NCBI GenBank assembly: GCA_020637445.1
Contig: JACJVZ010000001.1
Location: forward strand, 1,841,519 to 1,905,518
From: Calditrichota bacterium
GTDB lineage: Bacteria; Electryoneota; RPQS01
Direction: 5' to 3'
Length of the DNA: 64,000 nucleotides
Within the stretch, counting starts at the first letter, position 1. Each line of letters begins with the position of its first letter. A program made the translations under genes and the position numbers. The notes below the pieces were generated by a model, which worked only from the letters and a program-made list of their open reading frames with translations, was not told the DNA's origin and did not search any database. Positions 54,482-62,587 of the stretch are shown piece after piece.

Positions 54482-54509
54482 AAAAGGCGCACTCGCAAGG
54501 GTGCGCCTT
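54482..54509 (+). terminator. Terminator after T9SS propeller gene 2
   Basis: Stem aaaggcgcac / gtgcgccttt with loop tcgcaagg, then CTGTTCT. Nearly identical to 52452-52480. Confidence 0.8.
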
Positions 54510-54520
54510 TCTGTTCTGGT

Positions 54521-54563
54521 CTCCCCCCATTTCTGCCGCAGAAATGGGGGGACTAAGGGGGGC
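54521..54563. repeat. Palindrome with G-tract tail, family C-related
   Basis: ccccccatttctgc / gcagaaatgggggg near-perfect inverted repeat, then actaaggggggc. In the gap between convergent genes. Confidence 0.75.
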
Positions 54564-54591
54564 TTCTCAGCAATGAGCAACCGTTTCTGAT

Positions 54592-54627
54592 TTCCCCCCG
54601 GTCCTCCGGGGGGATAAAAGGGGGGTC
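54592..54627. repeat. Palindrome with G-tract tail, family C-related
   Basis: ttccccccggtcctccgggg, ggataaaaggggggtc: inverted repeat ccccccgg/ccgggggg followed by a G-tract tail, as in the other members. Lies just beyond the lipoate-ligase-like stop codon. Confidence 0.75.
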
Positions 54628-54634
54628 AAACGGT

Positions 54635-55270
54635 TTAGCAGTACACAACCGTCAAAAGCTCAACAATCCGCTCGAACTCCTTCTTGAACTCACTCTCAAA
54701 TTTCTCACGCGACGGCGAAAATCCGGCTTCAGAAAGCGACGTCACAAATTCTTTGTGCGATCGTCCGGCGCGGTAATCGGGTTCGCGCGGCGGTTGTTTC
54801 AGGTAGCGGGAAATTTGCTCCACGTCGCCGGAAATATTGATGACGGCATGATAAAACACAAGATCACGGTTGCGATAGATTGCCGTGCCTGCGATCTTTT
54901 TCTGTCCGAGCGCGATGTCAGAAATCCCGCGATGCGTAAGTCCGGGAACTCCCGCCCGGGCGAAGGCGTCAGTCACGGCCTTGTTGAACAACACGAAATA
55001 GTCTTTCGACTGAATTTGCTTGCGGCCATACAGCGCACACGACAGACACCACATCTCGGGCGACAACACGACGGCGCAGCCGCCGGTGCGGCGTTTGTAA
55101 ACGGGAACATTGTCCGACGCGACGGTTTCGTCATTGACTTCCAATTCGCTCTTCGAGCCGTTGCCGATCACGACGCTTGTGGAATCGGGAACCCACAGCA
55201 GATAACGCCCGGCGGAATCGTCGGGCGTCAGCATGTAATTGTCGGTGAGATTGTAATCGAGAATTTGCAT
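54635..55270 (-). CDS. Lipoate-protein ligase / octanoyltransferase family protein
   Basis: 211 residues from the ATG at 55268-55270. BPL/LplA/LipB fold: VYKRRTGGCAVVL carries the R-R-x-G-G lipoate/AMP-binding motif, and GISDIALGQKKIAGTA holds the GxKKIxG lysine that contacts the lipoyl-adenylate; LVFYHAVINIS follows. It lacks the extra C-terminal domain of E. coli LplA, so it is the short form (compare LplA/LplB pairs or LipM/LipL). It would attach a lipoyl or octanoyl group to E2 lysines; two E2 proteins are encoded in this window, one of them two genes upstream on the same strand. No good ribosome site: a GGGCGGAT palindrome sits right before the ATG. Confidence 0.82.
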   Translation of the reverse strand: MQILDYNLTDNYMLTPDDSAGRYLLWVPDSTSVVIGNGSKSELEVNDETVASDNVPVYKRRTGGCAVVLSPEMWCLSCALYGRKQIQSKDYFVLFNKAVTDAFARAGVPGLTHRGISDIALGQKKIAGTAIYRNRDLVFYHAVINISGDVEQISRYLKQPPREPDYRAGRSHKEFVTSLSEAGFSPSREKFESEFKKEFERIVELLTVVYC

Positions 55271-55273
55271 TGT

Positions 55274-55297
55274 AGGGGCGGATGGCAATCCGCCCGC
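55274..55297. repeat. Short palindrome, family E
   Basis: ggggcggatggcaatccgcc followed by cgcg: inverted repeat gggcggat/atccgccc in the 29 bases between the T9SS protein and the lipoate-ligase-like gene. May cap the upstream message. Confidence 0.65.
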
Positions 55298-55299
55298 GC

Positions 55300-56787
55300 T
55301 TATTTCAACAAAACCAGCTTTCGTGTCTGAACCAACCCACTTACATTCAGCCGAACGAAGTATATCCCGCTCGGGAGTGCGGAACCATCAAAAGTAACTT
55401 CGTGATGCCCGGCAGACATTTGCTCATCCAACAATGTCTGCACTTGCCGTCCGGTCAAGTCATACACATTCAAACTTGCTCGCGTAGCCTTCGGCAAATC
55501 AAACGCGAGCATCGTCGTCGGATTGAATGGATTCGGATAGGCCGACAGCGCAAGCTCCTGCGGCAACTCGGACCGAGCGTCCGCATCCGTGAAAATCGGC
55601 TCACCAAACCGGTAGATGCGCAACTCGCTGCCGTAACGAACGACGAGGCGGCGATAGTCGTCGCTGTATCTACTCACGACTTTGATCTCATTAAATCCCG
55701 GATCGAATCTGGATGTTTGTCCCCAAAATTGGAAGTTTCGAGGATTTCGAATATGCAAAACTGCAAATTGCGGTTCAGCGACGAGCAGCTCTTCCCCTAC
55801 AAGATTTTGCGTAGCATCAGCCAACAAAGCGGTCCGGTATGTCGTTGCGTATCGCCATATAGTAGAGTTCGATGTATCGGACCACGCCTTCAATGAGTCC
55901 GGTGTCTGCAATATAACTAGAGCGGATTGAATAGTTTCGTCCCAGGTCGCCAGAAGCTGGAGACACTCGCCGAGGGTTTGCTCTGCGCTTGGCCAGAAGG
56001 ACGACGAAATCGCACTGTCACCGCTGAGTTCGTACTTGCGCAATATCGGACACTGAAACCCGCAAAAGCTGGTGCCATCGTCAACAACGACCCAATAGAA
56101 TTGATAGGCCCATTGCGACATCGAAGCCATATAAACATTGGCATCTAGCAATGATCCGGAATTGCTCTGATACCAATCCTGATATAGTATGTTTGGCGTA
56201 CGGTCTTGAAGTCGATTGTCGTAATGGCTTTTGATACCCACTATTCTTGCCGAGGCGTCCGGGTAAGCAGGCACAGCATTGAGACTGTGAAGCGTGTGGA
56301 AACACCACAAGTCAGGTTCGAAAGGGTTCTGAGAGTGATAGCTAACCCAAGAACGTCCCATTATTGGCCGTCCAGACGTACTGTCATAAACACCAATACT
56401 CACTTCCCCGTTGCCTAAGGAACAGTCACGGTGAAAATAGCTTGCAGCAAGACACTGAAGCGAATCGCCTTCATTTCGGAAAATCTCTGCATAAACAGGA
56501 AACCCGTGACCAGAAGAGTTGTATGAACCTACACGAAAAGTGTCAAGAACTCCAGTCGCCGATGTCCCAAAAAAGAACGCACAAAGCGGGTAACCGTCGT
56601 GACTTGTGCCTGTACAATCTCCGATTGCCCAAACGTAGGTCCCCATTGAAATTTGCGCAACATCCCACACCTCGGGCACAACGGGCAATTGAATCGTCTC
56701 TTCCAAGACCAGCGGCACTTCATTGCCAAAGAGCGGAGCGGCATAGGCCGCAAACAAACATCCGAGAATCGCAAACATCCCTTTCAT
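55300..56787 (-). CDS. T9SS-sorted secreted protein of unknown function
   Basis: 495 residues from the ATG at 56785-56787, chosen for the GGAGGTGC site next to it and the signal peptide MKGMFAILGCLFAAYAAPLFG. The central part (residues 25-400) is not a family I recognise; it contains several short beta-rich segments (VWDVAQISMGTYVWAIGD, SQWAYQFYWVVVDDGTSFC) and six or more cysteines, suggestive of a disulphide-bonded propeller-like domain. The last 85 residues are a type A T9SS sorting domain (SAYPNPFNPTTMLAF, LNVYDLTGRQVQTL, SGIYFVRLNVSG, RKLVLLK). Sits between the E2 and lipoate-ligase-like genes but is unlikely to be functionally tied to them, as it is extracellular. Confidence 0.82.
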   Translation of the reverse strand: MKGMFAILGCLFAAYAAPLFGNEVPLVLEETIQLPVVPEVWDVAQISMGTYVWAIGDCTGTSHDGYPLCAFFFGTSATGVLDTFRVGSYNSSGHGFPVYAEIFRNEGDSLQCLAASYFHRDCSLGNGEVSIGVYDSTSGRPIMGRSWVSYHSQNPFEPDLWCFHTLHSLNAVPAYPDASARIVGIKSHYDNRLQDRTPNILYQDWYQSNSGSLLDANVYMASMSQWAYQFYWVVVDDGTSFCGFQCPILRKYELSGDSAISSSFWPSAEQTLGECLQLLATWDETIQSALVILQTPDSLKAWSDTSNSTIWRYATTYRTALLADATQNLVGEELLVAEPQFAVLHIRNPRNFQFWGQTSRFDPGFNEIKVVSRYSDDYRRLVVRYGSELRIYRFGEPIFTDADARSELPQELALSAYPNPFNPTTMLAFDLPKATRASLNVYDLTGRQVQTLLDEQMSAGHHEVTFDGSALPSGIYFVRLNVSGLVQTRKLVLLK

Positions 56788-56825
56788 GCTGCACCTCCGG
56801 AATTTGAATTTCGAATTAATGTGAA

Positions 56826-56853
56826 GCGGGCGTGACTTTCTTGTCACGCCCGC
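56826..56853. terminator. Hairpin after the second E2 gene
   Basis: gcgggcgtgac / gtcacgcccgc with a 6-base loop between the E2 stop (-) and the T9SS gene start (-). The T-run on the reverse strand is poor, so this may be a partial terminator or 3' stabiliser. Confidence 0.6.
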
Positions 56854-56859
56854 CTTGAA

Positions 56860-58242
56860 TTACAGCATCAAAATATTAGTCGGGTCGGCCAGCATCGTGA
56901 CCAAATCATTGACGAATCTGGCGCTGTCGCCGCCGTCTACGATTCTGTGGTCAAACGATAAACTTAGCGGCTGTATCCAACCCTTTGCAATCTGGTCGTT
57001 CAAAATCACAGGCTTTTGTTGAATCCTGCCCGTACCCAAAATCGCGACTTCGGGGTAGTTGATAACCGGCACCCCGAACTGTCCGTTCAGACTGCCGTAG
57101 TTCGTGATCGTGAACGTCCCGTCGCGGATTTCGTCAATCGCGAGCTTGCGTTCGCGCGCGCGGTTCGACAAGTCTTCGATCTCGCGTGCAAGTTCGATTA
57201 TGCCCTTTTGATCGGCGTTCTTGATGTTCGGAACGACCAACCCGTCCGGCGTATCCACCGCCAAACCGATGTTGTAGTACTTCTTATACACAACACGGTT
57301 GCGCTCGAGATCGAGCGTCGCATTCAATTTCTTGTGCTTCCGAAGCGCGACACAAACGGCTTTGATAATGAACGGTAAGTAGGAAATCTTGATCCCTTCG
57401 CGCTCGAGCTCTTTGTTCTTCTGCGCGCGCAGAGCCACGAGCTTCGAGACTTCCACTTCGTCGAGCGACGTCGCATGCGGAGCCGTGTACTTCGACTGCG
57501 ACATGCGGTTGGCAATCGTGCGGCGCAGTTGCGAAAGTTCTTCGATCTCGACCACACCGGGGAACTCGCCGGGCACGGCAGGCGCGACAACTTTCGGCGC
57601 GGCAGGAGCACTCGGAGCAGATCCTTGCGTGGGACGCGGGGCAGCAGGCGCCGAACCTCCTCGTGCAGCAGCTTCGATGTCGCTCTTCATCACACGACCG
57701 GAAGGTCCGGTGCCGCGAATATGCGCGATATCAACTCCCAAATCCGCAGCCATTTTGCGTGCGACGGGTGTGGCAATCACTTTCGCGCCGTGAGACGCGC
57801 CGTTCTCCGCGACCGCCGGCTGTCCTTCATTCGTCGAGGGCAGCACCTCGTCACCGACGGGAATCTGTCCCACGACGCCGTACATACCGTCTTCATCCGT
57901 GGAAGCGGTTTTCTCTTTCGCGAGTGTTTCCGAATGGTGCGTCGTCGTGTCGTTTTCGTGATAGGCTTCGGTCGGCGGCGGTGTGCTGAAGCTGACTTCT
58001 TCATTTTTGCCGACGATTACCGCGATGACCTGTCCGACATGCACGATCTCGTCAACGGCGCCGCTCGTTTGCGCGAGCTTGCCCGTCTGCGGCACGGGAA
58101 TGTCGGTCACGACTTTGTCGGTTTCGACCTTGAGCAGCGGATCACCTTCCTTGACCATGTCGCCGGGCTGGTGATACCACTCGAGAATTTTACCTTCGTG
58201 AATGCCTTCCCCGATATCGGGAAACTGAAAATTAAAGGCCAT
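56860..58242 (-). CDS. 2-oxoacid dehydrogenase E2 (pyruvate or branched-chain type)
   Basis: 460 residues. Lipoyl domain at residues 2-78 with the lipoyl-lysine in KVETDKVVTD (K43); a long Glu/Thr/Ala-rich linker; peripheral subunit-binding domain at about 158-195 (ATPVARKMAADLGVD, GPSGRVMKSDIE); an Ala/Pro linker; catalytic domain with DHRIVDG (H432, D436) near the C-terminus. ETDKVVTD is the lipoyl context of PDH/BCKDH E2 of E1-alpha2beta2 systems, unlike the OGDH-type E2 at 3470. Partner E1 genes are at 59627 and 61160. Acyl specificity (acetyl versus branched-chain) cannot be decided from sequence alone. Confidence 0.93.
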   Translation of the reverse strand: MAFNFQFPDIGEGIHEGKILEWYHQPGDMVKEGDPLLKVETDKVVTDIPVPQTGKLAQTSGAVDEIVHVGQVIAVIVGKNEEVSFSTPPPTEAYHENDTTTHHSETLAKEKTASTDEDGMYGVVGQIPVGDEVLPSTNEGQPAVAENGASHGAKVIATPVARKMAADLGVDIAHIRGTGPSGRVMKSDIEAAARGGSAPAAPRPTQGSAPSAPAAPKVVAPAVPGEFPGVVEIEELSQLRRTIANRMSQSKYTAPHATSLDEVEVSKLVALRAQKNKELEREGIKISYLPFIIKAVCVALRKHKKLNATLDLERNRVVYKKYYNIGLAVDTPDGLVVPNIKNADQKGIIELAREIEDLSNRARERKLAIDEIRDGTFTITNYGSLNGQFGVPVINYPEVAILGTGRIQQKPVILNDQIAKGWIQPLSLSFDHRIVDGGDSARFVNDLVTMLADPTNILML

Positions 58243-58296
58243 GTGAACTTTCCTGATCTATGTTCAAACTTTGTTTATTCGTAAACGAATGCGAAG

Positions 58297-59502
58297 TCAG
58301 TTTCTATGATTAGAAACTGAATCTGCATTTTCAATTCTGCCCGTGAGCTGAGTGAGCGCCTTTGGCTTCACGCCTTCCGGGATGTCGATTTGCGCGTTGC
58401 TGAGTCCCAGCCTGCGCATGCCTTTCTTCACCGCGCCTTTTGGATCGCGTTTGAATACCGCGTAGGCTTTGCGCGCGTCGGCGATCTTCTTGTTGACAGG
58501 CTTGGCGTTTAGATCACAGGCCACGCTGCAATCCCGAAAATCCATGCCCAACATCCTGCGCCGGAATCTATAGGCGGCATCGCTGTTCCACACTGACATC
58601 AAATCGGAATCTATCAAATTTCCGATCTTGTACCACGTCTTGCAGCACGCAAACGTGTCGCCGTCCGGCCGTATGGAAAGACTGTCAAAAGCCATATTAC
58701 ACGGGCCAGTCGCGCGCGAAGTTTCGGAACGTTCGCGAATCGGTTTCAACCCGTGCTGCCGCGCGTAGACACGATCGAAGTCCTCGAGAAAGAGAACTCG
58801 CATGTGGGGATAGCTGTCGCTTGCCGCATAGGCTTCGGCGAGATAGCGGTGAACTTGATTGGGAGAGTGCTGTTTAATGCCGCGCAGATAGTCCGTATTG
58901 AACAGCACTTCGTCGAGTCCGTGCGCCGCCGCCCAATGAATAAACCCGGCCAGTTCGTGAATCGTTTCATCCAGAACCACAGAGCTGATTCTGATCACCA
59001 GCTTAGAACCGAGTTGTCGCTTGCGCGCGACCAGCCTGTCGATATTCGCGACGACTTCATCGTATCTTCCGAATTGCACGATCCGTGCATAGAGCGACGG
59101 ATCGACGGAATTGAGACTGAAGTTCACACTTCCGCCCAAAGCGAGAAATGTCTCTTCCCAAATTCCCTTGAACTGCACGCCGTTGGTTACTGTGTGCAGT
59201 CCCAGATGTCCGTACTCTTTCGTGACGGTCTTGAGGAGTTCCTTCGCACCCGGCAGGATGGTGGGCTCTCCTCCTGAAATCAACAGCCGTTCCGCGCACT
59301 CAAATGCAGGGAGTAGCCGTTCTTTCCAAATAATCTCCGCTGTCCGGGTCGCCGGACTGAAATCCGTCTGAAAACACATGATGCAGCGCACGTTGCACTG
59401 CTTGCCCATCTCAACCATAATCTCACGCAAATGACTGAGCGGCCAGTTGCGCAACTCGCTATCGGAAATATTTTCCCGATTCAATACCGGTAATGCCTTC
59501 AT
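58297..59502 (-). CDS. Radical SAM protein with SPASM-like C-terminus
   Basis: 401 residues from the ATG at 59500-59502 (AAAGGTG site). The [4Fe-4S] motif is CNVRCIMC (C36, C40, C43), followed by LLISGGEPTIL (SAM-binding GGEP) and LHTVTNGVQ. The C-terminal third has a SPASM-type cluster region: CNMAFDSLSIRPDGDTFACC, then C in FRDCSVAC. Such proteins modify peptides, proteins or small substrates by radical chemistry. No precursor peptide or protein partner is seen next to it; it lies between E1beta and E2 of a dehydrogenase complex, which is probably chance or co-expression. Substrate unknown. Confidence 0.88.
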   Translation of the reverse strand: MKALPVLNRENISDSELRNWPLSHLREIMVEMGKQCNVRCIMCFQTDFSPATRTAEIIWKERLLPAFECAERLLISGGEPTILPGAKELLKTVTKEYGHLGLHTVTNGVQFKGIWEETFLALGGSVNFSLNSVDPSLYARIVQFGRYDEVVANIDRLVARKRQLGSKLVIRISSVVLDETIHELAGFIHWAAAHGLDEVLFNTDYLRGIKQHSPNQVHRYLAEAYAASDSYPHMRVLFLEDFDRVYARQHGLKPIRERSETSRATGPCNMAFDSLSIRPDGDTFACCKTWYKIGNLIDSDLMSVWNSDAAYRFRRRMLGMDFRDCSVACDLNAKPVNKKIADARKAYAVFKRDPKGAVKKGMRRLGLSNAQIDIPEGVKPKALTQLTGRIENADSVSNHRN

Positions 59503-59626
59503 GGAAATGACACCTTTCGAGGCAATTCGCAAACTTGTCGTGACGGGACCCACCCGTTGGACAACCAACGTTTCTAACCGGCAAATATGTAAAGAGCAAA
59601 ACGGAACGAGCGGAATGTAGAACGAA

Positions 59627-60610
59627 CTACATTTGATAATCCGCGAGCTTGCGGGCGTAGTAGTGCACGCGCTCGGGCGTCGGACAATACAGGTCTTCGC
59701 TGCGCGGGAGCGGCGGAATCGTGTCGTTGCCGCACAGACGCATCGGCGGAGCTTCGAGATACTCGAAACACTTTTCGGTCGCGAGCGCCATCAATTCCGC
59801 CGCGACGCCGAAGCTCTTCGGGCCTTCCTGCACCACGAGCAGACGACCTGTTTTCTTGATTGAGTTTACAATCGTATCCCAATCGAGCGGATAGATCGTG
59901 CGCAGGTCGATCAATTCAATGTTGATATGATCTTTTTCGATAAAGTCGAGCGCCTTACGGCAGACGTGCATCATCGCGCCGTAGGAAATCACGGTCATGT
60001 CGCGGCCTTCCTTCTCGACTTTCGCCTTGCCGATGGGAATGCGGTAGAGACCTTCGGGCACTTCCTGCTTCATCGCGCGGTAAAGACGCTTGGGTTCTTG
60101 ATAGATCACCGGATCGTTGTCTTCAATCGCGGAAACCATCAGACCTTTCGCGTCGTACGGCGTCGAGGGAATCACGACTTTCAAACCGGGGATGTGCGCG
60201 TACATCGCTTCCATCGCCTCGGAGTGCATTTCGAGCGCCTTCACGCCGCCGCCATACGGGAAACGAATCACCGCGGGCACGTGACGCTGGCCGCGCGTGC
60301 GGTAGCGGTAGCGCGAAATGTGCGTGATGATTTGATTCATCGCGGGATACACGAAACCGTCGAATTGCATTTCGGCGACGGGACGCAGCCCCATCACAGA
60401 CATGCCGATGCACGCGCCGATGATCGACGATTCGGCCAGCGGCGTGTCGAACACGCGCTTGACGCCGTGCTTCTTTTGGAGATGTTCGGTCACACGGAAG
60501 ACGCCGCCTTCAACGCCGACGTCTTCACCGAAGCACAGCACGGACGGATCATCCGCGAGCTTCACGTCCAGCGCATTGTTCAGCGCCTGCACCATAGTCA
60601 TAACGGGCAT
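59627..60610 (-). CDS. 2-oxoacid dehydrogenase E1 beta subunit
   Basis: 327 residues; AGGAGC before the ATG at 60608-60610. FGEDVGVEGGVFRVT, FDTPLAESSIIGACIG, AEMQFDGFVYPAMNQI, and the C-terminal transketolase domain (VISYGAMMHVCRKAL, LIDLRTIYPLDWDTI, VQEGPKSFGVAAEL) are all present. Forms an alpha2beta2 E1 with the product at 61160, decarboxylating pyruvate or branched-chain 2-oxoacids. The alpha gene is 549 bases upstream, separated by a DUF559 gene and repeats, an unusual gap for subunits that are normally coupled. Confidence 0.94.
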   Translation of the reverse strand: MPVMTMVQALNNALDVKLADDPSVLCFGEDVGVEGGVFRVTEHLQKKHGVKRVFDTPLAESSIIGACIGMSVMGLRPVAEMQFDGFVYPAMNQIITHISRYRYRTRGQRHVPAVIRFPYGGGVKALEMHSEAMEAMYAHIPGLKVVIPSTPYDAKGLMVSAIEDNDPVIYQEPKRLYRAMKQEVPEGLYRIPIGKAKVEKEGRDMTVISYGAMMHVCRKALDFIEKDHINIELIDLRTIYPLDWDTIVNSIKKTGRLLVVQEGPKSFGVAAELMALATEKCFEYLEAPPMRLCGNDTIPPLPRSEDLYCPTPERVHYYARKLADYQM

Positions 60611-60671
60611 GGATTGCTCCTATTGAGAAAATTTTCTTGAAACATGATAAGTCACCTCGTGTGTGCGGGGT

Positions 60672-60743
60672 TCTGATTCCCCCTCGCTTTAGCGGGGCTC
60701 CTTCTGATTCCCTCTCGCTTTAGCGGGGGGGTTAGGGGGGGTC
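60672..60743. repeat. Dispersed GC-tract palindrome, family C, double copy
   Basis: Two tandem units (ccccctcgctttagcgggg and ccctctcgctttagcggggg) followed by ggttagggggggtctc. The element runs into the 3' end of the DUF559 gene and encodes its last residues and stop. Confidence 0.8.
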
Positions 60744-61048
60744 TCTGCAATGGCGAGTTCGATGCGTTCAAGCACGCCGCTCAAATTCTGCAACACCGCC
60801 AAGTTGCCGACTCGAATCATCCGATAGCCTTGTTGCTCAAGCCACTCGGATCGCGAATTGTCATACTCAATCTGACTCATTTCCGCATGTGTCAGTCCAT
60901 CCACTTCGATGATGACATTGTACTCAGGCAGAACGAAGTCTACGATGTACGCCCCGATGTTCATTTGTCTGCGGACACGAGTGCCGAGTTTATTTGCGCG
61001 TATGGATTGCGACAAGTGCTTTTCAGCGGCAGTGGGCTCCTTGCGCAT
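60689..61048 (-). CDS. DUF559-family endonuclease-like protein
   Basis: 119 residues from the only in-frame ATG. MRKEPTAAEKHLSQSIR, then YIVDFVLPEYNVIIEVDGLTH with the PD-(D/E)xK-like D...E-V-D-G core, and ENDSR-like YDNSRSEWLEQQGYRMIRVG: the DUF559/VSR-like nuclease-fold family. Family members usually begin further upstream with a QRARELR segment; here the in-frame codons before the ATG read NVPKENFQRARE and are preceded by AAAAGGAG and an ACG codon at 61097-61099, so the true start may be this non-standard codon. The C-terminal residues (PPNPPAKARGNQKEPR) are encoded by repeat family C. Function unknown. Confidence 0.8.
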   Translation of the reverse strand: MRKEPTAAEKHLSQSIRANKLGTRVRRQMNIGAYIVDFVLPEYNVIIEVDGLTHAEMSQIEYDNSRSEWLEQQGYRMIRVGNLAVLQNLSGVLERIELAIAETPPNPPAKARGNQKEPR

Positions 61049-61112
61049 TTCGCGGGCGCGCTGGAAATTCTCTTTGGGGACGTTCTGCCATCTGGGCGTG
61101 GTAACTCCTTTT

Positions 61113-61152
61113 CACCCCCCCTTGCCCCCCCCCGCTGAAGCGAGGGGGAATG
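61113..61152. repeat. Dispersed GC-tract palindrome, family C, copy
   Basis: cacccccccttgcccccccc cgctgaagcgaggggga: same stem (ccccgct/agcgagggg) in opposite orientation to 60672-60743, flanking the DUF559 gene on its other side. Confidence 0.78.
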
Positions 61153-61159
61153 AAAGTGC

Positions 61160-62320
61160 CTACCCCCGCTTCACCTGCCAGTCGATGAACGCCTGAATAT
61201 CCGCCTTCTGTTCAATCAGCGAGTTCGTCAGGTTTTCGTACTGGTGCTCGAAGAGCTCGTGAATCGGGTTGGGACCGAGACCGACGACGCGCTGAACGAC
61301 GGCGTCGACCTTGGCGGCGCACTCTTCTTCATACGACGTTTCGTCCTTGTCACTCCAGAGTTTTTTCTCTTCGAGATATTTCTTGACGCGAATCAGCGGA
61401 TCGCGCGGCTCCCAGATCTTTTCTTCTTCGTGCGTACGGTACTTGGTCGGATCGTCCGACGTCGTATGGGCACCCATTCTGTAGGTCACGGCTTCAATTA
61501 GCACGGGACCGTTGCCTGCGCGCGCAAAGTCGACGGCTTCCTTCGTCGCGCGATAGACCGCGAACAAATCGTTGCCGTCCACTTGAATACCGGGCAAGCC
61601 GAAACCGACGGCCTTCTGCGCAATCGTCGCGGCTTTCGTCTGCTGATCGCGCGGGACGCTGATCGCGTATTGGTTGTTGTTGCAGAAGAACACGCACGGA
61701 CAGGTAAACACCGCGGCCCAGTTTAGCCCTTCGGAAAAATCTCCTTCCGACGTGCCGCCGTCCCCGAAGTAGCACAGCACAGCCTGGTCGAGACCTTTGT
61801 AGTTGATCGCATGACCGATACCGGCCGCGTGGGGAATCTGCGAAGAGATCGGCACCGACGTCGGCAAGCTGTTCACACCTTCGGGCATGACCGCACCGCT
61901 CTCGAGACCGAGGTACCACTTGTACACCGTTTCGACGGGCACGCCGTGCCACATGTACGCGCCGATTTCGCGGAAGGCCGGGACCATCCAGTCGTCTTTG
62001 CGCAGCGCCATCGCCGAACCGACTGCGGCTGCTTCCTGTCCGCGGTTGACGGGCAGCGTGTAGAGCTTGCCCTGACGCTGCAGGTTGACGGCCTTGAGGT
62101 CGACGATGCGCGCGTACTTCATCATCTTGTAACCCTCAAGCAGCAACTCGTCACTCATCTCGGGCATCCACTCGGGATGCAGGACCTTTCCATTGGGGTC
62201 GAGGATCTCGAGTTTCTTGCCCGACGTCGCGTCATAGGCATCGAACAGCGAGGAGGTTGGCTTAGCCCCCGCATGTCCGTTGGTCTTATCGGTTTTCTTG
62301 GTCTTGGTCTCAGCGGCCAT
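61160..62320 (-). CDS. 2-oxoacid dehydrogenase E1 alpha subunit
   Basis: 386 residues; GGGAG before the ATG at 62318-62320. A Lys/Thr-rich N-terminal tail of about 20 residues precedes the thiamine-diphosphate fold. The binding motif runs from GDGGTSEGDFSEGLNWAAVF (G186-D187-G188) to CNNNQYAIS (N214, N215), the classic GDG-x26-NN. ISSQIPHAAGIGHA and TYRMGAHTTSDDPTKYR (phosphorylation-loop region) are conserved. Most like Bacillus/Thermus PdhA-BkdA type; substrate could be pyruvate or branched-chain 2-oxoacids. Likely heads a leftward gene group ending at the lipoate-ligase-like gene. Confidence 0.94.
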   Translation of the reverse strand: MAAETKTKKTDKTNGHAGAKPTSSLFDAYDATSGKKLEILDPNGKVLHPEWMPEMSDELLLEGYKMMKYARIVDLKAVNLQRQGKLYTLPVNRGQEAAAVGSAMALRKDDWMVPAFREIGAYMWHGVPVETVYKWYLGLESGAVMPEGVNSLPTSVPISSQIPHAAGIGHAINYKGLDQAVLCYFGDGGTSEGDFSEGLNWAAVFTCPCVFFCNNNQYAISVPRDQQTKAATIAQKAVGFGLPGIQVDGNDLFAVYRATKEAVDFARAGNGPVLIEAVTYRMGAHTTSDDPTKYRTHEEEKIWEPRDPLIRVKKYLEEKKLWSDKDETSYEEECAAKVDAVVQRVVGLGPNPIHELFEHQYENLTNSLIEQKADIQAFIDWQVKRG

Positions 62321-62476
62321 GACAACTCCCTTTATTTGAATTATTTATCCATAATCAGTTGAAATGAGGAAGATTAGAATCCTCCAAGCAAAGTCAATAT
62401 AAGGTTTTTTCTCAGGATAGCAAGGCTTAAAACATATATTTTGATGTTGAATGATTTAGTGTTTATGTAAAATGGT

Positions 62477-62577
62477 CGTCATTCTGAATGAAGCGCAGTG
62501 AAATGAAGAGCCCCTCTGAAAAACGTGGAATTGGGCCACTTTCTCCAGAGGGATCCTTCACTACGTTCAGGATGACG
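62477..62577. repeat. Dispersed inverted-repeat element, family D
   Basis: About 101 bases bounded by cgtcattctgaat and its inverted counterpart gttcaggatgacg, with internal agcgcagtgaaatgaag and ccttcactacgttc forming further pairing. Resembles the short intergenic CGTCATTCTGAA-type palindromic elements known from many bacterial genomes. One copy in the window. Confidence 0.7.
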
Positions 62578-62587
62578 ACGGATCGGG

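Noticed and set aside
58297..59502. Lipoyl synthase (LipA)
   Set aside because: Radical SAM and near E2/lipoate genes, but it lacks the N-terminal second cluster motif of LipA and has a SPASM-type C-terminus.
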